A stretch of 64,000 nucleotides of DNA, taken from the NCBI GenBank assembly GCA_037783545.1, contig JBBELK010001639.1:1-64000 (forward strand). Direction: 5' to 3'. Made by a program: the position numbers and the translations under genes. This DNA is from Henricia sp. BOLD:AAB3569. Lineage: Eukaryota; Echinodermata; Asteroidea; Spinulosida; Echinasteridae. This document shows positions 54,734-64,000 of this stretch, piece after piece; within the stretch, counting starts at the first letter, position 1, and each line of letters starts with the position of its first letter. The notes below the pieces were generated by a model. That model was not told the DNA's origin. It saw only the letters and a program-made list of their open reading frames with translations, and did no database searches.

Positions 54734-55171
54734 TGGGTCTGTCCACAGTAATGGGGTACATTTGAAAAATAGGTCAATAATTCCTTTCAGATGTCTTTAC
54801 TTTATCTCAGAATTAAAGAAATGTCCTTGTTTTGTTCTAAGGAGATAACTTTTGCCTAAAAAGGTAAGAAATTGCTGCCACAACATACATTTTTGAAAAG
54901 CAAGTGTACACATTTTCCTATTACGTAGGTAACGTGGACAGACAATGTTGTGACATCTTTTTCCGTCTTTTTTACATGCGTAATAGGAAAATTTGTGCAC
55001 AAGGTTTTCACAAATGTATGTTGTAGGACTATTTTACTTACTCCTTGGTGAAAAAGTTATTTGCTCGGTTTAGCTTGATAATTTAAAGATAAAATTAAGA
55101 CATTTGAAGTGAACTGGGACCTAAGATCTTGAATGTTACAGAAATGTACCCCATTACTGTGGACAGACCCA
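54734..55171. mobile_element. TIR element (TGGGTCTGTCCACAGTAATG) with a foldback core
   Basis: The ends TGGGTCTGTCCACAGTAATG and CATTACTGTGGACAGACCCA are exact inverses, and the TIRs extend about 30 bp to GGGGTACATT. Flanking TATA/TA suggests a TA-type target. The core at 54880-55024 folds with ACAACATAC(A)TTTTTGAAAA ends and parallels 54377-54523. Confidence 0.85.
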
Positions 55172-55855
55172 TATACACTAACTGGATTAAGCATGCTACG
55201 CACGGCTCTATGGAAGCGGTTGAAGCCACCGCGCTCTAGCAGAAGCCGCCATTGTACTCCAATATAATCTGCACACGGACGTGTGTACACGCGTAGTGAC
55301 TATCGGATAACACAGAAATATCCTCCAAAAAAGAGCGTCAAACGTAATAAATTGAATTTGTTTTTATTCGTATTTCATCCAGAAATGTGTTCTATCATTG
55401 CAGCAGTGTATTTTCTTTTTTATTATTGGAACATTTTGTGAAAAGACAGCAAAGTAAGGTATAATGGGGGCATAGCGCTGAAATTCCAACTTTATGTTCT
55501 TTATTTGCTGTATTATGACTATAGGTAATTTTTTAATGAAGACATCGCTGGGAAAAAATACCATACACCCGACTCAATGCACTAAGTCTATGGAGCATGA
55601 CAAACATTTTAAGTGTTTTCAAAGACTGAAAAACTTGAAACTTTTTCACTGCTAAATTCATGTTTTCTCACTATTTAAGTTAACACTTTCTGGGGTGTCA
55701 TCATGTCATATTATAAATAATTAGCGGGTGTATAGTATTTATACCCATCGCTGTTCAGTTTGATATCAAATATATACCTATGTAGAAGGTATCAGGCCTA
55801 TAGAGTTTTTTTTTACTCTGAAAATTCCTTGACCGTTTATGGAGGGTTACTTTAA
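55172..55855. other. Unassigned intron spacer
   Basis: No gene or repeat recognised. Confidence 0.5.
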
Positions 55856-56299
55856 AGTTGCATTGCCCGTGTTTCGGTGAAAGGATTAAAAAAATGAATT
55901 TACACAAGCGAACGAATTTAGAAAGCTTACGTGTCTCTGTAACGAAAAATATCAAAAACTTAAATTTCCGACGTCGGGAATTGGAGATACAAGCCTTTTT
56001 CTTGAAACGTGCTTCACATGTTGTACATGTGCGCGTACGCTCATATGTACATAGTATGTGTACAATGTACACATGTACGCGCACATGTACATTTACGTCA
56101 TAACCCTGTCGATTAAATGACCTGCCAGTCTTTTAATCATTTCTTGTTTTTAATCGACTGGCATTAATCGACTTGACGGATTTTTACGTTCTTGGTACCA
56201 AATGAAAGCTGATAACTTTTTCTATTTTAGAAAAATACCTATTTAACTTTAAAAAAATAATTGTACGCCCAAATCGGCCCAAACACGGGCAGTGCAACT
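55856..56299. mobile_element. TTAA-flanked MITE (AGTTGCATTGCCCGTGTTT), copy 2
   Basis: TTAA at 55852-55855 and 56300-56303. Inverse of 46618-47059. The similar Arg/Thr-rich frames in the two copies reflect shared non-coding sequence. Confidence 0.9.
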
Positions 56300-56380
56300 T
56301 TAAGAACACGCAAAAAAACAATTCAAATTGGAAATAAGGTAAACAGTGGACTGATCCAATTTTCGTACACCTTTTACAAA

Positions 56381-56641
56381 GGATGGGAATTTACGGTTAA
56401 TTCACCAGTTTCCAATTCATTAATGTGTCGTTTTTAACCGATTAACCGTTCAGCCGACACTAATGAGTAATAATTTTACTGGTGTTTACAGTAAAAACTA
56501 AGATGCATGTGCAATTTACACAATACCCCCTGGCCCCAAAAATAATCGTTGAATTTTAAACTTTGAACTGGTCAAAATTTTACTACAACTTTAGGTTTCA
56601 TTTAGACGTTCGGCATGAACAAATGATTAACCGGTTAAACG
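56381..56641. mobile_element. hAT-like MITE, truncated inverse copy
   Basis: AGGATGGGAATTTACGGTTA on the left, GTTCAGCCGACACTAATG, and ATTAACCGGTTAAACG on the right match the inverse of 50717-51052. The outer right end is lost. Confidence 0.7.
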
Positions 56642-56984
56642 TGTACAACAAAACTAAACAGCCGAGGATAAGCAAATTTCTCAGCAAAACAGATATTTCG
56701 GTACCAGAAAGAAATAATAAGACAAGTTAAAAATACAGTGAACAGTTCGGGAAAAAAAAGTTTTTATTTTAGCTTGAAAACTGGCAGTTTGAGATTCCTA
56801 TAAGTTCTAATAACCACATTGTGTATCTGACGTAAGAAAGAACCTTAAATCTGTTCTGCTAAGACAGTGTCCTGGCAAAAAAAAGTTTAAAAATTAATAT
56901 CTACTTTTTGGTGAGTATATGACATCACAAAAAAATTACTGTACTCATTAAGATAAAACTAGAAACAGTGGTTCCAACTCGGTA
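56642..56984. other. Unassigned intron spacer
   Basis: Nothing recognised. Confidence 0.5.
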
Positions 56985-57190
56985 ATAATTTAGTACTCGG
57001 ACGTCACTATTGTTGCCTTAAAATAACTTATTACGCATCAATAAGTGCAAATCTAATGAAGAAACCAAAATTTGGAGGGGAAAATATATGAAGAATTTAC
57101 TAGGGAAAACTTATAACTTTTCTGAGTTGTCCATAGGCTTTGTTCATGAGGGCTTATGTGACGTCCGACTTTCCCCTGTTTCTGCAGTTA
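56985..57190. repeat. Dispersed repeat, pair with 14066-14280
   Basis: See 14066-14280. This copy ends within 190 bp of the P450 exon acceptor. Confidence 0.65.
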
Positions 57191-57374
57191 ATGGCTGCGC
57201 GATAATACCTCTTTGTTTCCACTGCTGCGATTCACACGGAATATTCTGTAAACGCTTCTCGGTGTTTTATTGAAATAATGGAAAGAATTGTTAGGTGTGG
57301 TTATTTCTGTATGGCATGCGTGTGAAAATCGGTCCTTAACTTTTTTTTGATGGGTATATTTGGCTTTTTAACAG

Positions 57375-57587
57375 GCGTCTTGTGCAGTGTCCAACATCAT
57401 CTGCCGGATATCATTTGGTCATCGCTTTGACTACGACAATGAGACTTTCATCAGCATCTTAGCCAAACTGAGGAAGCGTCTAACCATTGGTCGAACGTCA
57501 CTAGTCAACTTCTTCCCTCTGTTGTACTACACGCCGCTCTACAAGGAACTCAGGGACATAGAGTCTGGACGCAGACGGGACTTTCAA
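57375..57587 (+). CDS. Cytochrome P450 (CYP2-like) next internal exon
   Basis: The 213-nt, 71-codon exon lies between acceptor GGCTTTTTAACAG (AG at 57373-57374) and donor CAA|GTGGGT (57588). It begins ASCAVSNIICRISFGHRFDY and continues DNETFISIL, then LVNFFPLLYYTPLYKELRDI. This matches the CYP2 segment C(A)xxNxI(C)xxxFGxRFDYxD. It follows directly, in sequence and in phase 0, from the PFNPLEL end of the exon at 24853-25031. Together they cover roughly residues 115-245 of a usual 490-residue P450. The oxygen-binding I-helix and the haem-cysteine exons are not in the window. Confidence 0.88.
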
Positions 57588-57654
57588 GTGGGTCTCAAAT
57601 TAATTTGTTTTAGAAATTAATCCGGAGTTTTTTCTCACAGCACGGGCGCAGCCT

Positions 57655-57674
57655 GGGGGGGGGGGGGGGGGGGG
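57655..57674. repeat. Poly-G tract, 20 bases
   Basis: Seen directly, 67 bp after the P450 donor site. Confidence 0.95.
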
Positions 57675-58239
57675 TGGTTGTTGTGGTGTTGGGTGGACGG
57701 CAGCAGCATGGAGGTATGGTATGCATTTTTTTTGTCATGATTTTTTTGTCATGATCTGTGCCGTTGTCAAACATAATTGTCAGAAATAAACACAAAATCA
57801 AAAATAAGTTCCCCCTCTAAACAACCCCTTAAAACTTCCAGGTATCATTTTTTAAAAGATCAAACCTAGCAAAGGATATAGCTAGGGTTAGGAAGCGGTT
57901 TCGTGAAAAGTACATATTAAAGAGCACATATTAAATGAGCACATATTAAAGACAAAATGAGTCCCTTTTAAAATTCGCAAGAGTGATTTCATGCCCATTT
58001 TCACTGTGATACAACATGCAATGGAATGCAGTTTAAAATCCCCGCCAAGGTTGCACCATATCTCAAGATGTCATATCCTTTTTCTTTTGAATTCATACTC
58101 GGTCAGGCATCCATTCATGGGGTATTGGGAGGCATTCCTAAGATTATGAATGGTGAAACAAACATTCAATACAAAATGATCTGGTATCAACAATGAAATG
58201 TAGGCCTATAAAACCAACAAAATTCCTGACCAACACTCA

Positions 58240-58858
58240 GGGCGGTCGAGTTGGCGTAGCGGTTCTTTCTGCTGGCCTGCCTGTGATTACCGCTTTCCAA
58301 AGGACTACCCTTGCACATAGGTATTTTGGAGGAGTTGTTTTGCGGAATCCCGTGTGATGTCCTGGAACGTTGCTCAATGACGGAGTAACCAGTACGTACG
58401 TCACTGGGAATGCCGGTGGAATTTTGGAAAAACGATTGGATCCGTGTCTGCGGTCTTGATGTTGGCTCGACCTGGACTGGTGATGATAGTGGATATTGAC
58501 CTGGACTGGCAACGACAATGATGGAGGAACTGGTAATGAACGGAATCGACATTGGACTGAACTTGACCTGGCTTGCGTGTTTTATTCGAACGAATAAAAC
58601 ATTTTATAAAAAGCCTTTCACCTCTGGCGTCCCGGGTTCGAATCCGGGGCGTGTATGTGGATTGGGTTTGCAGTCCCTACTTGACCGCGTGGGTTTTCCC
58701 CTGGGGCATTTCTCTGGGGGTTTTCCTCCCACTTCTAAAACTGCAACTCCTTCTTCGTCATCTCAAGTTGATAATATAGTATAGTTAAAGCTAAAACCGT
58801 ATAGTTGATGGCATAGTTGCCGAAGATGCCATAAAATATACAACAACAACAACAACAA
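58240..58858 (+). mobile_element. tRNA-derived SINE with 10-bp target duplication and an internal insert
   Basis: CCAACACTCA is duplicated exactly at 58230-58239 and 58859-58868. The head GGGCGGTCGAGTTGGCGTAG looks like a tRNA A-box region. The B box GGGTTCGAATCCGGGG lies only at 58633, because about 335 bp (about 58273-58610) interrupt the tRNA part between TTTCTGC and GCCTTTCACC. A conserved central stretch follows (CGTGGGTTTTCCCCTGG, GGTTTTCCTCCCAC), reminiscent of deuterostome SINE core domains, and then a (CAA)n tail. The inserted part contains a GACCTGGACTGG doublet but no recognisable element ends. Confidence 0.85.
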
Positions 58859-58903
58859 CCAACACTCACTTGTACACCAAACACAACACTTCCATTGCAC
58901 TAA

Positions 58904-59496
58904 GTGATCATGCACAGGTTATCTGATCAGGATAGGGCAATTGCAATTGGCCTGTTGGAAGCTGGCACCTCTGTCAAAGGGGTGGCTCGAAGGATGGGTG
59001 TCAGCCCCAATGCCATCAGAAAGCTGCGAAAGAAATACCAGCAGACTGGTCAGGTACGGGACAGACCACGCAGTGGTAGTCCAATAGTCACTACTCCAGC
59101 AGAGGACCGTCTCATCACAATCCGAGCTCTAAGACGAAGAGCCTCAACAGGTACATGTAAGATCATACGCATGATTTTACGAAGTTAAACTGATCCTTTT
59201 AAACAATTTCCGACAATGGATGCGTTGTGGATGCGTTCTTGGCACATGAGGGCATTCACAGGATGGTGTGGCCCGCCAACTCACCTGACCTTAACCCGCT
59301 GGAACATATGTGGTACCAGCTGAAGCGAGCTGTATCTGCACGCATTAATGCCAACACCAACCTTGCTGACTTGGCCCAGATGTTGGAAGAAGAATGTAAT
59401 GCCATCTCCCAGCAAAGAGCCACAAGACTCGTGAACTCCATGAGGCGACGGTACCAAGAAGTCATTGACAAACGTGGTGGCTACACACATTATTAA
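58904..59496 (+). pseudogene. Tc1-like transposase, internally deleted
   Basis: The N-terminal part (from MHRLSDQDRAIAIGLLEAGT, with a preceding ATG at 58904) holds the paired HTH domain, with SVKGVARRMGVSPNAIRK and a GRPRS-like DRPRSGSP linker. After about 59155 the frame breaks. The C-terminal part (59220-59496) holds GIHRMVWPANSPDLNPLEHM, with the DLNP(L)E catalytic region, ending GGYTHY. The central region with the first two catalytic aspartates is missing, about 100 residues short of a usual 340. Dead copy. Confidence 0.9.
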
Positions 59497-59786
59497 ACTG
59501 TCAGTAAACTGTCTGATAATGAACAAGTCATTAAAACACAGATTTGTTATTTTTGAAAAAGCGTCATTTTTGGTTCATGTTGTGCTCATTCAGCCGTTAA
59601 GTCACGGATTTCGCTACTTTTCACGAAACCGCTTCCTAACAACCCTAGCTATATCCTTTGCTAGGTTTGATCTTTAAAAATTTGATACCTGGAAGTTACC
59701 TTTAGAGGGGGAACTTATTTTTGATTTTGTGTTTATATGCGAAATTTGAGAAACATTTCGAGGAGGGGTGGAAAAGGGCGCCCAGA

Positions 59787-59870
59787 CCCCCCCCCCCCTC
59801 CCCCCTCCCCCCTCCCCCCTTCCCCCCTCCCCCTCCCCCCCCCTCCCCTCCCCCTCCCCCCTCCGCCCCC
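59787..59870. repeat. C/T-rich microsatellite
   Basis: (CCCCCCT)n with C-runs. It gives spurious proline-rich frames. Confidence 0.95.
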
Positions 59871-59879
59871 CCTTACGAG

Positions 59880-60269
59880 CGACTCCAAACGATCACCCAA
59901 TCTCGCCTTGTTGGGAGTTGGAGTCCAGCTTTCTTGAAAAACACAAACCTCCACGCCACCACTCTCAGATTTGTTATTTATTTACGATACTGTAGGTGAC
60001 GGATGTCCGCTGTTATCAAACACGATAGCCCGATTCAAATATACTGACACACTTTAGAAACGCAAAACGAGTTTGGAATGCAATAATATCATCGTATGGA
60101 CATTATGTATATTATTTATATTATGTGCTCGCAACCTCGCTGTGTGATGTTGCTACCAGCACAAAGTTCGTAGTGACTACTCTCTATGGGGCGCCGTTCG
60201 TCAACTAATTATTTAGGCGAATTATAGCATGTTTTTTCCATGGTTTATCTTAATTCTGTGTAAATAATG
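59880..60269. other. Unassigned spacer
   Basis: No gene or repeat recognised. Confidence 0.5.
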
Positions 60270-61325
60270 CATTTGTGTCAAAGGCCGTTTATGGTTTACA
60301 AACAACTCGTTCTTTACAAAACAGGAAATATACTTGTAGCTGTGCAAATTCATTATTTACAAATAATGAAAATTACCTCGGCGTTCCATACTTTATTAAT
60401 GAAACCGACCAGTGTACATTTCAATGGTTTACAAACAAGAGAATTGTATCGTTCATAGACAATTCCATGGTTTATAAATAATGAATACTGCACATTGCTG
60501 CACGTTTTTCTGGTTTACAAATAATACAAAACTATCCAGTGCGCAATTACATGGTTTATAAACCAAGAAACTTGCACCGGGGTCTGATTTTCTATGGTTT
60601 ATAAATAATGAAAATTGGTTAGTGGACGTACAATTCCATGGTTTATAAACAATCTAAACTGCGCCGTTCTAATCAATTTTGTGGATTCTGTGGTTTGTAA
60701 ACAATTACAAATAGTCAATAGGCGTGCATTTTGATGGTTTGTAAATAATTGAAAGTGATCGTTGGCTCACAATTTCATGGTTTATAAATAATGAAAATGA
60801 ACTAGTTAGTGTGTCGCAAAATTTCATGGTTTACAAACAGAAAAAAATAAAGCTTTATACACTTGTCTGTCGTTTGTAAAGGTTGACTATCGATAAAATA
60901 AGAAGTATTATGCACTCGGTACATCTCAAAATACGATCATTGACGAAAAATTGAAGGGTTTGTAAATAATGAAAATGGACTAGTTAGTGTGTCGCAAAAT
61001 TTCATGGTTTACAAACAGAGAAAATTAAAGCTTTATACACGTTTCTGTCGTTTGTAAAGGTTGACTATCGATAAAATAAGAAGTATTATGCACTCGGTAC
61101 ATCTCAAAATACGATCATTGACGAAAAATTGAAGGGTTTGTAAATAATGAAAATGGACTAGTTAGTGTGTCGCAAAATTTCATGGTTTACAAACAGAGAA
61201 AATTAAAGCTTTATACACGTTTCTGTCGTTTGTAAAGGTTGACTATCGATAAAAAGAGAAGTATTATGCACTCGGTACATCTCAAAATACGATCATTGAC
61301 GAAAAATTGAAGGGTTTGTAAACCA
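60270..61325. repeat. Tandem array: about 60-bp units passing into three 179-bp units
   Basis: 60285-60790 has about eight degenerate units centred on CATGGTTTATAAATAATGAA. 60789-61325 has three units of 178-179 bp (starts 60789, 60967, 61146), nearly identical, each with GACTAGTTAGTGTGTCGCAA, GTTGACTATCGATAAAA and CATCTCAAAATACGATCATT. The larger unit contains three GTTT(G/A)(T/C)AAA cores, so it probably arose from the smaller one. Confidence 0.9.
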
Positions 61326-61379
61326 TGAAAAACACGCTTCATAAACGTTTATTATAATCCAGTAACGTTGCGAGAGCAA

Positions 61380-61491
61380 TGGGTGCGTTCAATTAGCTAT
61401 CATCGAGTCATAGGGGTGCTCGTTCATAGTGTGAACAGTCCGGCAGACCATGGCAACAAAGGTATTTATGTGTACAGCTCATTGAACGCCA
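61380..61491. mobile_element. 112-bp TIR MITE (GTGCGTTCAATTAGCT)
   Basis: Left TGGGTGCGTTCAATTAGCT and right AGCTCATTGAACGCCA are inverted with small gaps. The end is similar to 22332-22446. It is followed by (CG)n at about 61508-61514. Confidence 0.65.
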
Positions 61492-61755
61492 CAGCACAGC
61501 CTTCAGCGCGCGCGCGGGAAATTCCAGGTTCATTAGCTGACTAAACCTAGCCGCGTATTGGGCCCAAAATCCAGCCGCGGTAATCAGCCGCGGTCTTAAA
61601 ATCTCAAACGGATGTAGTAAAAGGTGATAAAATAATAATAATAACTAGAGGTATGACGTTTGTTGTTACAAACGCCAGTTGATCGGGCTAAATGAACATT
61701 TTGTGATGAATTTCAGACGTTGTTATCACCTGTGGAATGGCAAAAATGGAAGTTC

Positions 61756-61877
61756 AGCAGCCGATTTCACAAAACTTTACACAATTGCGCAAGTCCACTT
61801 ACGCCATTACTTGCGCAATAACTTATGGCGTAAGTGGACTTGCGCAATTGCGTAAAGTTTCGTGAAATTGGCTGCTG
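61756..61877. mobile_element. 122-bp near-perfect hairpin MITE (GCGCAA family)
   Basis: CAGCAGCCGATTTCAC to TTACGCCAT is mirrored by ATGGCGTAA to GTGAAATTGGCTGCTG: arms of about 52 bp with a few mismatches and a 17-base loop TACTTGCGCAATAACTT. A degenerate copy lies at 3853-4016. Confidence 0.85.
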
Positions 61878-61974
61878 TATACACTAATCCGGTAACTAAT
61901 ATCTCCTCCCTGCATATCCGCCATAGCTGGGGGTTTGATAGCTTGCACCGTTTTGAGATATGAATTGTTGAAAT

Positions 61975-63600
61975 AATAACCTTTGAAATCTTGTAATGTG
62001 ACACCTGTGACGACATCATGACGTCACAATTTTTTGCACAAATTGTTGAACAATATGTTGAACATCAAGTTCTTAAATGTGGCGAAAGAAATCATACCAA
62101 TATCTGTTGTAGTTTTCAAGATACAGCATTTTAAAACAATTCAGCTCCAAATTTGCGTAATTTGACACCACATTACGTAACCACCGTCCATGTAATGACG
62201 TCACCAATGGTATAGTCAAAAGGTCCACATGTGTGGAAACATTTCGTTCCGTAGAAATATGGTCAAATTCACTACCACTTTGAATATATTTGCATTCAAA
62301 ATGCTAAAAAATTGCACATTTTCATGACATCGTATGATTTGTTCGGTTCATTTAGACTTATCATGTTGTGAAAGAATAAGTATCTATTACGGTTCTTGAG
62401 ATATGAATTTTGAAAATAATAACCTTTGAATTTTTGTAATTTGACACCTGATGACGTCATGATTACGTCACACTTGATGCCATCATGATACTATACATGC
62501 TGGTGAAAGTCTGTCATAGGGCCTATGTCTGTATCTAATTTACTAACGATTCAGCTTGGTTTGATGGGCATTGTTACTGGTAAGTGTAAAAACTGAGATT
62601 TCCGTTTTCGTTGAACTTTGACCTCCAATTGACCCCAGAAGGAAGGGTCAGATGACAATGTCCACACAAAGAAAGTTGTAGAACAGAATGTCATCTATAA
62701 ACCTGCCAAATACGAAGATCCTGGGTCACGTGGTTTTCGAGACGGAAGCATTTTAAAATATGCATATTTTGGTTTTTTGGGAGGTGTAATTTGATACTTG
62801 ATGACGTCACGATGACGTCACGCTTGATGCCATCATAATATTAAACACGCTGGTGAAAGTCTGCTATAGGACCTATGCCTGTACTTAGTTTCTTAAAGAT
62901 TCAGCTTGGTTTGATGGGCATTGTTGCTCAATAAGTGCAAAAATTGAGATTTTCGTTTTCGTTGAACTTTGACCTCAGATTGACCCCAGAAGGAAGGGTC
63001 AGATGAAAATGCCTACACAAAGCAAATTGTAGTCCGTGATCTGCTCTATAATGTCTGCTAAATATGAAGACGCTGGGCCATGTGATTTTATAGAGGGAAA
63101 CATTTTACGAAATGCATATTTTGGTAATTTTCATGATAAAAATCCAATTTTGTGCCATTTTAAAATTATTATAATTACGTAATCATTGACGTCATGGTGA
63201 CGTTCTACATGGTGGTGGACGTTTGTGATGGGGCCCATGCCTGTACCTAGTTTTATGAAAATCAAGCATGGTTGAATAGCTAATATTGCTTCATAAGTAC
63301 AAACAAATACAAAAAATGTGATTTTTGAATTGGCTGAACTTTGACCTTCAATTGACCCAGGAAGGAAGGGTCAGATGAAAATGCCTACACTAAGAACATT
63401 GTAGGCTAGGATCTGATCTATATGTCTGTCAAATATGAAGACCCTGCGTCACGCGGTTTTGGCAAGGGAATCATTTTAAAATATGCATATTTTTGTCATT
63501 TTCGGCTTTTTAGGCATTTTTAAACTATTGTAATGACGTCACTGATGACGTCACAATGAAGCCATTCTTGGGTGCGCACCTCCTTTACTATGTCTTTGAT
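61975..63600. repeat. About 350-390-bp tandem array with TGACGTCA in each unit
   Basis: Four to five diverged units share GATTCAGCTTGGTTTGATGG, GTTGAACTTTGACCT, TTGACCCCAGAAGGAAGGGT and ATTTTAAAATATGCATATTT. Perfect TGACGTCA (the CRE/ATF core) occurs eight times: 62019, 62196, 62452, 62802, 62813, 63187, 63534 and 63546. Pairs fall at unit boundaries. Non-coding. Confidence 0.85.
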
Positions 63601-64000
63601 GTGACCAAGTTTGGTTAAGATCAATGTTTGGGAACAACCTTAAAAAGCGCCGACAACGCCTATGCGCTTTGTCTATGGGAAAAAAATCAGAAGAAGAAGA
63701 AGAAGAAACTAGAGCTACGTCTGTTCTATGAACAGAGCGTAGGGCTTTTTCTAATTTTTTTAACTTCAAAAATGAGCATGCTTAGCTTGCAAAAAGTATA
63801 TAAAGTATTTAATTTAAATTTTTTTTACCTTTAATGTGTTACCTTTAAAGGATTGATGACGTAATCAATGTTTTAACAATACAGACATGTTTGGTGGTCG
63901 ACGCACTCTATATTCGCCACTATTGGGCTAATTTGCGCAAACACTGCTATCAAAGGGTCATTTTAAGACTTTTTAATTTTGCCGCTAGAGGGCACCCTTT
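63601..64000. other. Unassigned window end
   Basis: Contains (GAA)n at about 63690-63708 and AT-rich DNA. No gene recognised. Confidence 0.5.

Larger units (their letters stand above)
57787..59735. mobile_element. Tc1-like transposon with about 125-bp TIRs
   Basis: TAAACACAAAATCAAAAATA at 57787 and its inverse ending 59735 open long TIRs. These pass through AAGTTCCCCCTCTAAA, ACTTCCAGGTATCA and GATATAGCTAGGGTT to GAAGCGGTTTCGTGAAAAGTA (57911; 59610 on the right). The TA edges fit Tc1/mariner. It contains a plus-strand transposase with the middle deleted and a SINE inserted at 58240-58858. Confidence 0.9.

Noticed and set aside
58187-58552. Minus-strand frames of 93-121 codons
   Set aside because: They cross the SINE head and its internal insert, with no domain and no conservation to test.

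Overview
The window looks like intergenic and intronic DNA from a marine invertebrate deuterostome. This is an inference from two things. The only host gene recognised is a CYP2-type cytochrome P450 with introns. The repeat content is piggyBac, Tc1/mariner, Ty3/gypsy, RTE- and CR1-like LINEs, tRNA-derived SINEs and very many short inverted-repeat elements. One element with TIR AGGAACACGTTGCC resembles repeats I associate with sea stars, so an echinoderm is my best guess, held loosely. There are no bacterial operons, no rRNA and no CRISPR array. Almost all long open frames are transposon remnants or shadows of low-complexity DNA.

Layout. 1-12880 is a duplicated repeat block (copy 1 at 1-2862, copy 2 at 4555-12880). 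Copy 2 is split by a TIR element (5322-10532), which itself carries a complete but broken piggyBac element (5356-9226, TTAA target duplication). 13026-24540 holds a TTAA element, dispersed repeat pairs, a candidate secreted-peptide exon (14836-15012, minus strand), a higher-order minisatellite (15790-18200), another TTAA element and several hairpin MITEs. 24853-25031 and 57375-57587 are two phase-compatible plus-strand exons of one CYP2-family gene. They are separated by a 32.3-kb intron.

That intron contains, in order: a 3.4-kb foldback element with a C/G-rich minisatellite core (25341-28782); a Tc1 remnant (30150-30830); a Ty3/gypsy element with its 3' LTR (31232-34629); a tandemly rearranged RTE/CR1 LINE cluster (34646-40772); a folded mariner remnant (40821-41764); a CR1-like endonuclease (42081-42998); a second gypsy remnant (43040-44569); and a dense set of MITEs (46618-56641). 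After the last exon lie a Tc1 element with about 125-bp TIRs carrying a nested SINE (57787-59735), a tandem array (60270-61325), two hairpin MITEs and a repeat array containing TGACGTCA (61975-63600).

The striking property is how well many insertions date each other. Empty sites, perfect target duplications (TGG; 9-bp CGCATAATA, ACTGTAAAT and TTCCAGTAT; TTAA; a 10-bp SINE duplication) and nested insertions allow element boundaries to be set from this window alone. I see no complete undisturbed protein-coding gene and nothing that is clearly a new biochemical system. The best candidates for undescribed biology are the foldback and MITE families and the LINE rearrangement.
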